This document shows positions 1 to 6,249 of a DNA stretch of 11,866 nt, piece by piece. The position numbers and the translations under genes were made by a program. The notes under the pieces were generated by a model. It saw nothing but the letters and a program-made list of their open reading frames with translations. It searched no databases and was not told where the DNA came from. This DNA is from Oscillospiraceae bacterium (GTDB taxonomy: Bacteria; Bacillota; Clostridia; Oscillospirales; Acutalibacteraceae). Within the stretch, counting starts at the first letter, position 1. Each line of letters starts with the position of its first letter. The stretch is taken from the NCBI GenBank assembly GCA_029012165.1, contig JAQXLO010000219.1:1-11866 (forward strand), read 5' to 3'.

Positions 1-810
1 AACGGGTTCACCGTTTTCATCGGCATAGACCGTCATATCCTCCGCCTCAAATGCAACGCCGATATTTCTGATGAATACGGTTTCAACCTCTCCCGTTTCA
101 ACATCAACGCTCAGGACTCTCTTCTGATCGTTTAATTCATCGCAGGACATATAGAGCTTTCCGCCGAACATCTCCGCACCCTGAATTCTGTAGATAGGCT
201 CGGAAAGCGGAACGGTTTTGACAAGGCTCATGTCGCTGAGGTTGAACACATTGAGAACCGAGGAATCGCCCGTCTTGTCCTCGGGCTCTTCCTTCCACTC
301 TGCCGTATAGAGACAGTTTCTCTCGACGTCGATTGCGCACCAAGGAACGCCCTCCAGGTGAAGCTCGTGCGGCAGCTCATAGTATGTTCCCGTGAACTTG
401 AGCGTTTCGGCATCGTAAAGCGCAATGAAGGAATTGGTATAATCGGGTCCGTCCTCGATGGCGGCGTACACCATGCCGTTGTAGCAGCTCAGACCGCCGA
501 TGTGATTGCAGCCTCTGTCTTTCAGAACCTTGGGGATGGCATCCGTCATAATGCGGCGGATTTCTCCCGTTTTCATGTCGGCCTTGCCGAGGTTCTTGTT
601 TCCGCTGAAATAGAAATATTCGCCGTCATTGGTCACGCCCTGGGAAGAAACATTGTAATCGAACAGAACATAGGTATTCTTGCCGATCACCTCTGCGCCG
701 ATGGGATCGGGCATATTTTTTTCATCAGCGCCGACGACAAGAAGCATGATCGCCGAAAGCAGGGCGATGCACCTTTTGAAAATAACATAGGAAAAGCTGA
801 ATGAAACCAT
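1..810 (-). CDS. Exported protein of unknown function, possible beta-propeller (3' end outside window)
   Basis: I do not recognise this gene. The first 270 codons are visible, and the frame is still open at the window edge. Residues 1-28 have a lysine/arginine pair followed by a hydrophobic stretch (LLSAIMLLVVGA), which looks like a signal peptide or N-terminal anchor. After it come repeated short units of the form 'x-G-E/K-x-Y-x-x-x' alternating with Asp-x-Glu-Thr-Gly turns (for example DVETGEVE, YDAETLKF). This pattern is common in WD40/YncE/SMP-30-like beta-propellers, but no catalytic motif is visible. The ATG at 810 is chosen because AGGGG lies 7 bases upstream and a perfect promoter lies just behind it. 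It is transcribed alone, 134 bases downstream of the HTH-NTPase-CYTH gene. An extracytoplasmic binding or lipoprotein-like role is only inferred; no lipobox cysteine follows the hydrophobic stretch. Confidence 0.75.
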   Translation of the reverse strand, partial: MVSFSFSYVIFKRCIALLSAIMLLVVGADEKNMPDPIGAEVIGKNTYVLFDYNVSSQGVTNDGEYFYFSGNKNLGKADMKTGEIRRIMTDAIPKVLKDRGCNHIGGLSCYNGMVYAAIEDGPDYTNSFIALYDAETLKFTGTYYELPHELHLEGVPWCAIDVERNCLYTAEWKEEPEDKTGDSSVLNVFNLSDMSLVKTVPLSEPIYRIQGAEMFGGKLYMSCDELNDQKRVLSVDVETGEVETVFIRNIGVAFEAEDMTVYADENGEPV

Positions 811-840
811 AGAATAACCCCTTATGCAAAATTTTTGACC

Positions 841-870
841 ATTATACAACGAATTCCCCGTTTCTGTCAA
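841..870 (-). promoter_or_regulatory. Consensus sigma-A promoter for the left-edge gene
   Basis: Read on the minus strand, TTGACA (870-865) and TATAAT (846-841) are both perfect hexamers with an 18-base spacer. The expected start of transcription is about 833-835, giving a short leader before the ATG at 810. No operator-like palindrome is evident next to it. Confidence 0.8.
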
Positions 871-944
871 ATAATTGTACGGTAAAAATGATACCTCGGA
901 CAACTATCTGTGGAGCCTTGCTGCCTTTCTGGCATGATCGTTTC

Positions 945-2267
945 TCATTCCTCTGCAAAAGCTCTATCCTTTGCCAAAGAAGAATTTTTATACGAATCGT
1001 CATCGGTTACTTCCTTAAGAACTTTGATTTGCTTTGGAAAAACGATTTTTGCATTCTCGTCACTCAGCTCAATTTCCGCAATAGCTTTGTCTTGCCAAAA
1101 CGGATAAATGTCAATTTCAAAATATTGGTTTTCATAGGTGAGGCAGTATCTCGTTTTTCGGATCTGTCTTTTCGTTGTGTCTGCATCCATCAGAAGTTTT
1201 AAATACTCGGCCTGCGAGAGACGGCGCTCGATTTCAATGCGTTTTAAAGCAGAAACCTTGCGCTTGATCGTCTGAAAATATATGTAATTGCCATCCACTC
1301 CACGCTGGCGAATGCGTATCTCCTCATCGTCCGTGCTGTGCAGGTAAGTCTGAATAATTTCAACACGTTGGCAATTCGGATTACTTTCCAGCCACTTAAT
1401 ATCCGGGTATTCAATCAAATACTTTCTTTCTGTCTCGTAAGGTTCCGGCTCCCCGAGAAACGATGCGATCTCTGCCACAAGCTTCTTCATTTTCTCTTCA
1501 AAATTCGTTGTATTGTCGATCACCCGCAGATGCGGATGACCTGTCCATGCCGAAATCAGCCTGTCATCCAAAGCGGCCGCTTCCTCCACCGTCTCTGTTC
1601 GGGCTGCGTTGTTGGCAGTCGTATAAAATTCTTCTGCGCCTTTTGCCGCAGTTACCAGATGAAATACGGCATCGTATTGGTCACGAAGCTCGATTTCATT
1701 GGACTCGACAAATCGAATCGCCTGAGCAAACTCCGCTTCGCTCATATAGGCTTTATTGTCCAGAACGCCTCGATCGCAAACGATAAGCACCTTGTCGGTC
1801 TGCATGGAACCCGCCGCCTGCTCAAACACTTTCTCCTTTTCGATCTGTAATTTCATCTGGCATTTCTGAAATTCGGTGTTTGTGCCGCACGTCCACGGCG
1901 CCACTCCGCCGTTGATCAATTCTGTGGCTGTCTCCGGCACAAACAAGACCGTGTATCCCATCTGTGTAAACGCATTCTGCACCCAGCTCATCGCTGTCGA
2001 TTTGCCGGCGCACGGTCCGCCGGTGATGACGATCTTAGATATTTTCATCTTTGTTTCCTGCTCTCTCATGCACAGCATTTCCTCCACATCCATATGGAAA
2101 AGTGCCGCCAGTTTTCGCAGCACATTCGTTGTAGGTTTCGATCTCCCCGTTTCCCATTTTGAAACAGCTTTATTGCTCACTCCCACTTTCTCAGCGAGTT
2201 CCGCCTGAGAAAGATTAAGCTCGGTTCTTCTTTCCAAAATCTTGTTTCCGAATGTATAATCGTTCAT
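945..2267 (-). CDS. HTH / P-loop NTPase / CYTH-domain fusion protein
   Basis: This is a 440-residue protein with three recognisable parts. Residues 5-65 are an XRE-type helix-turn-helix (LSQAELAEKVGVSNKAVSKWE). Residues 76-270 are a P-loop nucleotide kinase-like domain of the AAA_28/NadR-like type, with Walker A GGPCAGKST at 83-91 and a Walker B-like LIVCDRG at 161-167. Residues 276-425 are a CYTH (triphosphate tunnel) domain, with the signature ExExK (E278-T-E-R-K282) and alternating charged beta-strand motifs EIRIR, EIERR, FEIDIY and AEIEL. CYTH enzymes bind triphosphates or polyphosphate through such charged residues, usually with divalent metal. The ATG at 2267 is preferred over upstream starts because GAGGGG lies 7 bases before it and the promoter -10 box lies just upstream at 2293-2298. 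It is a single-gene unit. The likely role is a one-component regulator or kinase responding to a nucleotide or phosphorylated ligand; the substrate is unknown. Confidence 0.85.
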   Translation of the reverse strand: MNDYTFGNKILERRTELNLSQAELAEKVGVSNKAVSKWETGRSKPTTNVLRKLAALFHMDVEEMLCMREQETKMKISKIVITGGPCAGKSTAMSWVQNAFTQMGYTVLFVPETATELINGGVAPWTCGTNTEFQKCQMKLQIEKEKVFEQAAGSMQTDKVLIVCDRGVLDNKAYMSEAEFAQAIRFVESNEIELRDQYDAVFHLVTAAKGAEEFYTTANNAARTETVEEAAALDDRLISAWTGHPHLRVIDNTTNFEEKMKKLVAEIASFLGEPEPYETERKYLIEYPDIKWLESNPNCQRVEIIQTYLHSTDDEEIRIRQRGVDGNYIYFQTIKRKVSALKRIEIERRLSQAEYLKLLMDADTTKRQIRKTRYCLTYENQYFEIDIYPFWQDKAIAEIELSDENAKIVFPKQIKVLKEVTDDDSYKNSSLAKDRAFAEE

Positions 2268-2292
2268 GAATCTTCCCCTCTTTTCATACCGT

Positions 2293-2328
2293 ATTATAAA
2301 ACAAAGAGCACCGCAGGACAAGTCCCGC
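2293..2328 (-). promoter_or_regulatory. Promoter with overlapping inverted repeat upstream of the HTH-NTPase-CYTH gene
   Basis: On the minus strand, TATAAT lies at 2298-2293 and a weaker -35, TTGTCC, at 2321-2316 with a 17-base spacer. The plus-strand inverted repeat GCAGGAC-AA-GTCCCGC (2313-2328, one mismatched position) covers the -35 box. This is a typical place for a repressor site. Because the gene carries its own XRE helix-turn-helix, autoregulation is a reasonable inference. Confidence 0.55.
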
Positions 2329-2370
2329 AGCATCGAATTTCGGTAGATTTTTTCAGAGATTTAGGAGATC

Positions 2371-2576
2371 TGTGCTTCGCACCGGGGAACCCCCGGCGAG
2401 GGTTCCCCACGCCAAAACAGTCCACCGGACTGTTTTGGCTCCCCTCCTGCGCTTTTTTTCTGTCAAGATTTCACCGACTGCGGTCGGCGACCAAAGGCAG
2501 GCGCCGCCTTTGGAATCCGCAAGCCTTTAAAAAGCTCCCGCGAAACTTTTAATCCCACAAAAACTGTGATGAACCT
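2371..2576 (+). repeat. Composite hairpin repeat, copy 1 (complete core)
   Basis: This intergenic block holds a series of hairpins: GTGC/GCAC at 2372-2382; GGGGAACCC/GGGTTCCCC at 2384-2408; a 12 bp stem starting CCAAAACAGTCC at 2412-2438; CCGAC/GTCGG at 2474-2487; and CCAAAGGC/GCCTTTGG at 2491-2513. After these comes a conserved tail (2519-2576) containing GCAAGCCTTTAAAAAG and ending GTGATGAACCT. Positions 2371-2441 are identical to 6693-6763, and the tail is related to 8280-8344. The right end (2551-2572) is an inverted match to the left end of copy 2 (6670-6692). The left end here, upstream of 2371, is diverged, so the true boundary may be near 2345. No reading frame is supported in it. Confidence 0.85.
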
Positions 2577-2578
2577 AC

Positions 2579-2617
2579 AAAAAAGGACAGGCAGAAAAAA
2601 TCTGTCTGTCCGAAAAA
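2579..2617 (-). terminator. Rho-independent terminator of the rpsF-to-jag operon
   Basis: GGACAGGCAGA (2585-2595) pairs with TCTGTCTGTCC (2601-2611), giving an 11 bp stem with one G-T pair. On the minus strand it is followed by six T residues (2584-2579) and preceded by a run of A's, so it could work in both directions. It lies 7-46 bases beyond the jag stop codon and directly beside the right end of composite repeat copy 1. Confidence 0.85.
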
Positions 2618-2624
2618 ATTGTTC

Positions 2625-3455
2625 TTATTCTTCTTCTTTTTTCTGTACGTTCTGCGGCTCGATTTTGCCGTAGAGGGAGAAGGCTGCGTTGTCCGAACGG
2701 GGCGGACGGGAGGGCTGGGAGGGAGCGCTCTTTTGACCGCCTCGACCACCTCTGCCACCACGATATCCGCCTCTGCCGCCGTCTCTTCTGGGTGCGGAAC
2801 CGTTCTCCGCCGTGAAGCCCTCCGCAAGGGTGATGACCACTCTGCGTTCGCTGTCGGAGCCGACGGAATGGGAATCCACGCCTTCGATCTCCTGAATGGC
2901 GGTATGCACTACTCTGCGCTCATAGGGGTTCATGGGATCGAGCACGACATTTCTGCCGTACTTGCGCACACGGGCGGCATTCTTCTTGGCCAGTTCACGC
3001 AAGGTTTCCTCACGCTTTTCACGATAGCTGCCCACGTTGATGGACACACGCTTATAGGCATCGGACTGCTTGTTGACGATCAGGCGGACAAGGTACTGGA
3101 TCGCATCCAGCGTTTCTCCCCGGCGGCCGATCACCGTGCCCTGGTTGTTGCCGCAGTCCAGACGGATCTGCACGGTATCCTCCTCGACGGAGAATTCGAT
3201 TTTGGCTTCTTCGACGCCCATGCCGGTCAAAATACCACGCAGGTACGCCTCCGCCTTGGCAAAGGGCGATTCCTCGTATTCATAGAATGCTTTAACTTTT
3301 GCGGGACTGCCGCCGAACAAACCCAGTGTCTTTTTCTTCGGCAGCTCTACGACTTCCTGTTGAATCTCGGCATCCTCCGGGGCGTTCAGCAGAAGCTTTG
3401 CATTTTCAAAGGCTTCCTCGATGGTTGCGCCGGTACCGATTGCTTCTTTAATCAA
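2625..3455 (-). CDS. jag: RNA-binding protein Jag/KhpB (SpoIIIJ-associated) with RGG-rich tail
   Basis: Jag (KhpB) is a cytoplasmic RNA-binding protein usually encoded next to yidC in Firmicutes and linked to cell elongation and sporulation. The sequence shows a Jag N-terminal domain (residues 1-55, KKKTLGLFGG), a KH domain with GRRG in VIGRRGETLDAIQYL at 108-122, and an R3H domain with the R-x3-H pair at R180 and H184 (NPYERRVVHTA). Residues 223-240 form a glycine/arginine tail with four RGG units, followed by a proline/serine-rich and acidic end. A TTG start at 3455 is chosen: AGGTGG at 3469-3464 would overlap the upstream GTG codons (3467, 3464) but sits 8 bases before TTG, and the resulting MIKEAIGTGATIEEA matches how Jag proteins begin. 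The gene starts 21 bases after the yidC stop and is last in the operon. Confidence 0.95.
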   Translation of the reverse strand: MIKEAIGTGATIEEAFENAKLLLNAPEDAEIQQEVVELPKKKTLGLFGGSPAKVKAFYEYEESPFAKAEAYLRGILTGMGVEEAKIEFSVEEDTVQIRLDCGNNQGTVIGRRGETLDAIQYLVRLIVNKQSDAYKRVSINVGSYREKREETLRELAKKNAARVRKYGRNVVLDPMNPYERRVVHTAIQEIEGVDSHSVGSDSERRVVITLAEGFTAENGSAPRRDGGRGGYRGGRGGRGGQKSAPSQPSRPPRSDNAAFSLYGKIEPQNVQKKEEE

Positions 3456-3476
3456 AAGTGACACCACCTATAATAT

Positions 3477-4397
3477 TCAATCTTGTTTGTTTTTGATCTC
3501 GGCAACTTTTTTGAGATTTTCCTCTTTGGAGCGGCGTTCGATGGTTTCTTCGATCAGCAGCTTGGTCGTTGCCTTTTTGGGGCTGAAAACGGAATTCAAA
3601 ACCACAGTCTGCACAAAGGCGATCACGCTGGAGGCGATCCAGTACACGCCGATACCGATGGGAAACTGGAAGGTAAAGTACAGCGAGAACAGGGGCATAC
3701 CGAAGGTCATGCAGCCCATGGACGGATTTTTTGCCATTTCGGGGTTGCTTTCCTTTTGGCGCACATACATAAAAAGACTGGTCGCCAGCTGCGAAACAAA
3801 GGAAAGGATGGGAATCAGCCAAAGGACGCTGGGCTGTTTGATGGAGGGAACCTGTCCCAAAGACAGCCCGAGGAAAGAAAAATCAAAGCTGCTGATTTTG
3901 TTGATTACGTCGGGGGACACAACGCCGGTCAACTCGCCGATGTGTTCGATGATCTGCATCTCAACGAGGCGGCTGTTTTTGCTGGAGATCTCCACGATAT
4001 TTTTGAGCGCTTCGGTCAGGGCGTTGACATCCTGCGAGGAGATGTTGAGCACATATTGAAGCGGATGGTAGATCGCACCGAGCAAGCCGTAGATGATCGG
4101 CAGCTGCAAAAGCAGCGGCAGACAACCCATATTCATCGGGTTTGTGCCTTCCTGCGCATAGAGAGCCTGCGTTTCTTCCTGGATCTTTTTCTGGTCTCCC
4201 GCATATTGCTGCTGGATCTTGCGCACCTTGCTTTGCAGGCGCTGCATTTTTGCGGAGCTTTTTTGCTGCTTGATGGACATGGGAAGCATGACGATACGGG
4301 CGATCAATGTCAGCAGGATCAGCGCCACACCGTAGTTATCGACCAGCAGGCAAAGCTCACGCAGCAGGAAGCCGAAAAATTGGTATAAAAATGACAT
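3477..4397 (-). CDS. yidC: Membrane protein insertase YidC/Oxa1 family
   Basis: This 306-residue polytopic protein inserts and folds membrane proteins, alone or with the Sec translocon. The conserved arginine of the hydrophilic groove is visible at R34 (LIARIVMLP). It is followed by a charged cytoplasmic coiled hairpin (residues 42-80), then membrane segments at about 93-113, 190-212, 229-248 and 250-272, with the family pattern NPMNMGCLPLLLQLPI at 86-101. The cytoplasmic tail (274-306) is basic and mixed-charge, as in SpoIIIJ-type proteins. There is no clear lipobox or cleaved signal peptide; the first segment is itself the first membrane helix. The ATG at 4397 has GGAGG 7 bases upstream. 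It follows yidD by 33 bases and precedes jag by 21, the usual Firmicutes arrangement. Confidence 0.96.
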   Translation of the reverse strand: MSFLYQFFGFLLRELCLLVDNYGVALILLTLIARIVMLPMSIKQQKSSAKMQRLQSKVRKIQQQYAGDQKKIQEETQALYAQEGTNPMNMGCLPLLLQLPIIYGLLGAIYHPLQYVLNISSQDVNALTEALKNIVEISSKNSRLVEMQIIEHIGELTGVVSPDVINKISSFDFSFLGLSLGQVPSIKQPSVLWLIPILSFVSQLATSLFMYVRQKESNPEMAKNPSMGCMTFGMPLFSLYFTFQFPIGIGVYWIASSVIAFVQTVVLNSVFSPKKATTKLLIEETIERRSKEENLKKVAEIKNKQD

Positions 4398-4430
4398 TTG
4401 TAGTCCTCCGCGGAAAGGTAGGGTAAACGC

Positions 4431-4685
4431 TTATCTTTTCGTTTTCGGGAATTTTTTTTGCTTCTTTTCCCGCTTCGGCGGAACCGGATCGTAACCGCCG
4501 GGGAACAGCACGTTGCACCGCAACAGGCGTCCTACCGCAAGGAAGAAGCCTTTGCAGGCGCCGTGCACCTCGATCGCCTCCAGGGCGTACTGCGAACAGG
4601 TAGGGTAGTACCTGCACATGGGCGGGAAAAGGGGAGAGATACGTTTTCGGTAAAATCGGATCAGTGCCGTTAAAAACCGTTTCAT
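4431..4685 (-). CDS. yidD: Membrane protein insertion efficiency factor YidD
   Basis: YidD is a small amphipathic membrane-associated protein that assists YidC-dependent insertion. The 84-residue product contains the family motif CRYYPTCSQYALEAI at 24-38, then an HGACKGFFLAVGRLLRCNVLFPGGYDPVP segment (in pieces between 41 and 69), and ends with a lysine-rich tail. The ATG at 4685 overlaps the rnpA stop by four bases (ATGA), which suggests translational coupling. A longer in-frame extension upstream reads through rnpA and is rejected because the family starts at this MKRFL methionine. Length and position between rnpA and yidC are typical. Confidence 0.95.
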   Translation of the reverse strand: MKRFLTALIRFYRKRISPLFPPMCRYYPTCSQYALEAIEVHGACKGFFLAVGRLLRCNVLFPGGYDPVPPKREKKQKKFPKTKR

Positions 4686-5032
4686 ATCGGGATCACACCA
4701 AGCTGCCGCAGCTGCGCACGCATGGATCTTTCCACGTCGGTGCTTTTCAGGTGCAGTGTTTTGAACCTTGCGACAAAAACAATATCCCAGCCGCCGGTGC
4801 ATTCCGGGGCCAAGTGCCGGTAGGCTTCTTTGATCACACGGCGGCAGCGGTTGCGTTCCACGGCGCCGCCGAGCTTTTTGCTCGTTGTGATACCGATACG
4901 ACAAATGCCCGCGCGGTTTTTCAGCGAGTAGATAACCAGCGCAGGACTTTTACAGGACTTGCCGCGTCCGTAGACGCGGCGGAAGTCGGTATTTTGATGG
5001 ATCGTTATAACTGCTTTGGACAATCGGATCAC
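4682..5032 (-). CDS. rnpA: Ribonuclease P protein component
   Basis: RnpA is the protein subunit of RNase P, which with the RNA subunit removes the 5' leader of tRNA precursors. The product shows the expected N-terminal DFRRVYGRG (residues 16-24), the signature RNR motif ERNRCRRVIKEAYR at 59-72, and the closing DIVFVAR strand at 83-89. The start is uncertain. A GTG at 5032 gives 116 residues but has AAGGA only about 3 bases away. A TTG at 5023 gives MSKAVITIHQ and has AGGTGA about 5 bases upstream, which fits better as a ribosome site. Neither alternative is ATG. It lies 24 bases after rpmH and overlaps yidD by four bases. Confidence 0.93.
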   Translation of the reverse strand: MIRLSKAVITIHQNTDFRRVYGRGKSCKSPALVIYSLKNRAGICRIGITTSKKLGGAVERNRCRRVIKEAYRHLAPECTGGWDIVFVARFKTLHLKSTDVERSMRAQLRQLGVIPI

Positions 5033-5056
5033 CTGTCCTTAATTTGCCGAAACAAA

Positions 5057-5191
5057 TCAATAGGTCAGCTGCTTTCTGCCCTTCGCTCTGCGGCGTGCAA
5101 GAACCTTGCGGCCGTTGCGGTCGGCCATTCTCTTGCGGAAGCCGTGCTCCATCTTGCGATGACGCTTTTTAGGCTGGTACGTTCTTTTCAT
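5057..5191 (-). CDS. rpmH: Large ribosomal subunit protein bL34
   Basis: This 44-residue, very basic protein starts MKRTYQPKKRHRKMEHGFR and continues RMADRNGRKVLARRRAKGRKQL, which is diagnostic for bL34 of the 50S subunit. The ATG at 5191 has AAGGAGG with a 9-base spacing. It begins 17 bases after the rpsR stop, so it is transcribed from the rpsF promoter unless a hidden promoter lies inside rpsR. In many Firmicutes rpmH is the first gene of its operon and faces dnaA; here it is the fourth gene of a run, and no dnaA or origin-like region adjoins it. Confidence 0.97.
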   Translation of the reverse strand: MKRTYQPKKRHRKMEHGFRKRMADRNGRKVLARRRAKGRKQLTY

Positions 5192-5208
5192 TTTCGCAAT
5201 CCTCCTTG

Positions 5209-5454
5209 TTAATCGTTGACATAGGGCAGGAGAGCGACCTGACGCGCACGCTTGATTGCCGTGGTAAGCTCACGCTGATGTGCCGCGCAAGTGCCGGTCA
5301 CACGGCGGGGCAAAATTTTCGCTCTGTCCGAAATAAACTTGTGAAGCTTGTTGACATCTTTGTAGTCAATGCATTCTACTTTATCGACGCAGAAAGAGCA
5401 GACCTTTTTGCGGCCTTTTCTGTTCTGTCTCTTGTCGGATTTCTCATAAGCCAT
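5209..5454 (-). CDS. rpsR: Small ribosomal subunit protein bS18
   Basis: bS18 is a 30S platform protein that binds 16S rRNA together with bS6. The 81-residue product contains KVCSFCVDKVECIDYKD near the N-terminus and the conserved KFISDRAKILPRRVTGTCAAHQR core. The cysteines at positions 19 and 22 (CxxC) plus those at 28 and 56 suggest the zinc-binding form of S18 rather than the cysteine-free paralogue. The ATG at 5454 has AAGGAGG with a 9-base spacing. It follows ssb by 24 bases in the classical rpsF-ssb-rpsR order. Confidence 0.97.
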   Translation of the reverse strand: MAYEKSDKRQNRKGRKKVCSFCVDKVECIDYKDVNKLHKFISDRAKILPRRVTGTCAAHQRELTTAIKRARQVALLPYVND

Positions 5455-5478
5455 GAAAGTGAACCTCCTTATCGAAAA

Positions 5479-5931
5479 TTAAAAGGGAAGCTCGTCATCG
5501 TCCTGGATGTCACTGAAGTCACCCATACCGCCGCTGGCAAAGGCGGGGGTACTCTGGGGACGAGCGGGCTCATCGTAGCGGGCGGTGCTGCCGCCCGTGG
5601 TACCGGATTCGCTCTTGCTGCCGCAGAAGCTGACGTTGTCCGCCACGATCTCCACTGCGGTGCGCTTGTTTCCGTTGCGATCCTCATAGTTGCGGGTCTG
5701 GATGGATCCCTGAACGGCGATCATCGAGCCCTTGCGGAAGAAACGGCTCACAAATTCCGCTGTCTGTCTCCAGGCAACGACATCAATGAAATCCGCCTGC
5801 CGCTCCTCGCCCTGACGGACGAAGTTGCGGTCAACCGCCACACGGAAGGACGTCACGGAGATTCCGGATGTGGTCGTGCGCAGTTCGGGGTCTGCAACCA
5901 GTCTGCCCATAATCACTGCACAGTTCAGCAT
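5479..5931 (-). CDS. ssb: Single-stranded DNA-binding protein
   Basis: SSB coats single-stranded DNA in replication and repair and recruits partner enzymes. Residues 1-105 form the OB fold (MLNCAVIMGRLVADPELR, then DFIDVVAWRQTAEFV and GSMIAVQGSIQTRNYEDRNG). A low-complexity Ser/Gly/Pro linker (106-140) leads to the acidic tip DDDELPF, the interaction peptide of replicative SSBs, so the protein appears complete at 150 residues. The ATG at 5931 has AAGGAGG with 9-base spacing and lies 15 bases after the rpsF stop. Location between rpsF and rpsR marks it as the main chromosomal SSB rather than a plasmid or phage copy. Confidence 0.97.
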   Translation of the reverse strand: MLNCAVIMGRLVADPELRTTTSGISVTSFRVAVDRNFVRQGEERQADFIDVVAWRQTAEFVSRFFRKGSMIAVQGSIQTRNYEDRNGNKRTAVEIVADNVSFCGSKSESGTTGGSTARYDEPARPQSTPAFASGGMGDFSDIQDDDELPF

Positions 5932-5946
5932 AGTGTCCTTCCTCCT

Positions 5947-6231
5947 TTACTTTCTTACAACGAGACAACGCAGAACACCTTCGGTGATCTTTGCGATACG
6001 CTCGAGCTCAGCAGGAAATTCGGGACCGCTCGTGTAGTTGTACAGAGCATAGTAGCCGTTGGGCTCGTCGTTGATGGGATACGCAAGCTTGCGCTCGCCC
6101 CATGCGTCGATGCTCTCCAGCGTACCGTTTTCTTCGACAAGAGCCTTGAACTTTTCGACAAGGGTCTGCGTCGCTTCTTCGCCGTTGGCGACGGAGAAGA
6201 TCAACATGGTCTCATAGCTGTTTACTGCCAT
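5947..6231 (-). CDS. rpsF: Small ribosomal subunit protein bS6
   Basis: bS6 is a 30S platform protein that pairs with bS18. The 94-residue product shows the S6 pattern: N-terminal MAVNSYETMLIFSV, the central ESIDAWGERKLAYPINDEPNGYYALYNY in pieces (39-66), and a C-terminal LERIAKITEGVLRCLVVRK helix-strand. The ATG at 6231 is preceded by AGGAGG with 9-base spacing; further upstream codons lie in the structured leader. It is the first gene of the eight-gene run and is transcribed from the strong promoter at 6342-6369. Confidence 0.97.
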   Translation of the reverse strand: MAVNSYETMLIFSVANGEEATQTLVEKFKALVEENGTLESIDAWGERKLAYPINDEPNGYYALYNYTSGPEFPAELERIAKITEGVLRCLVVRK

Positions 6232-6249
6232 TCTGAAGCACCTCCTTCT

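Noticed and set aside
870..944. Terminator for the HTH-NTPase-CYTH gene
   Set aside because: Only very short, weak pairings are visible, with no T run; no call can be supported.
3483..4388. Long open frame on the plus strand opposite yidC
   Set aside because: It mirrors the codons of yidC, has no ribosome binding site, and shows no recognisable fold; it is a by-product of codon use.
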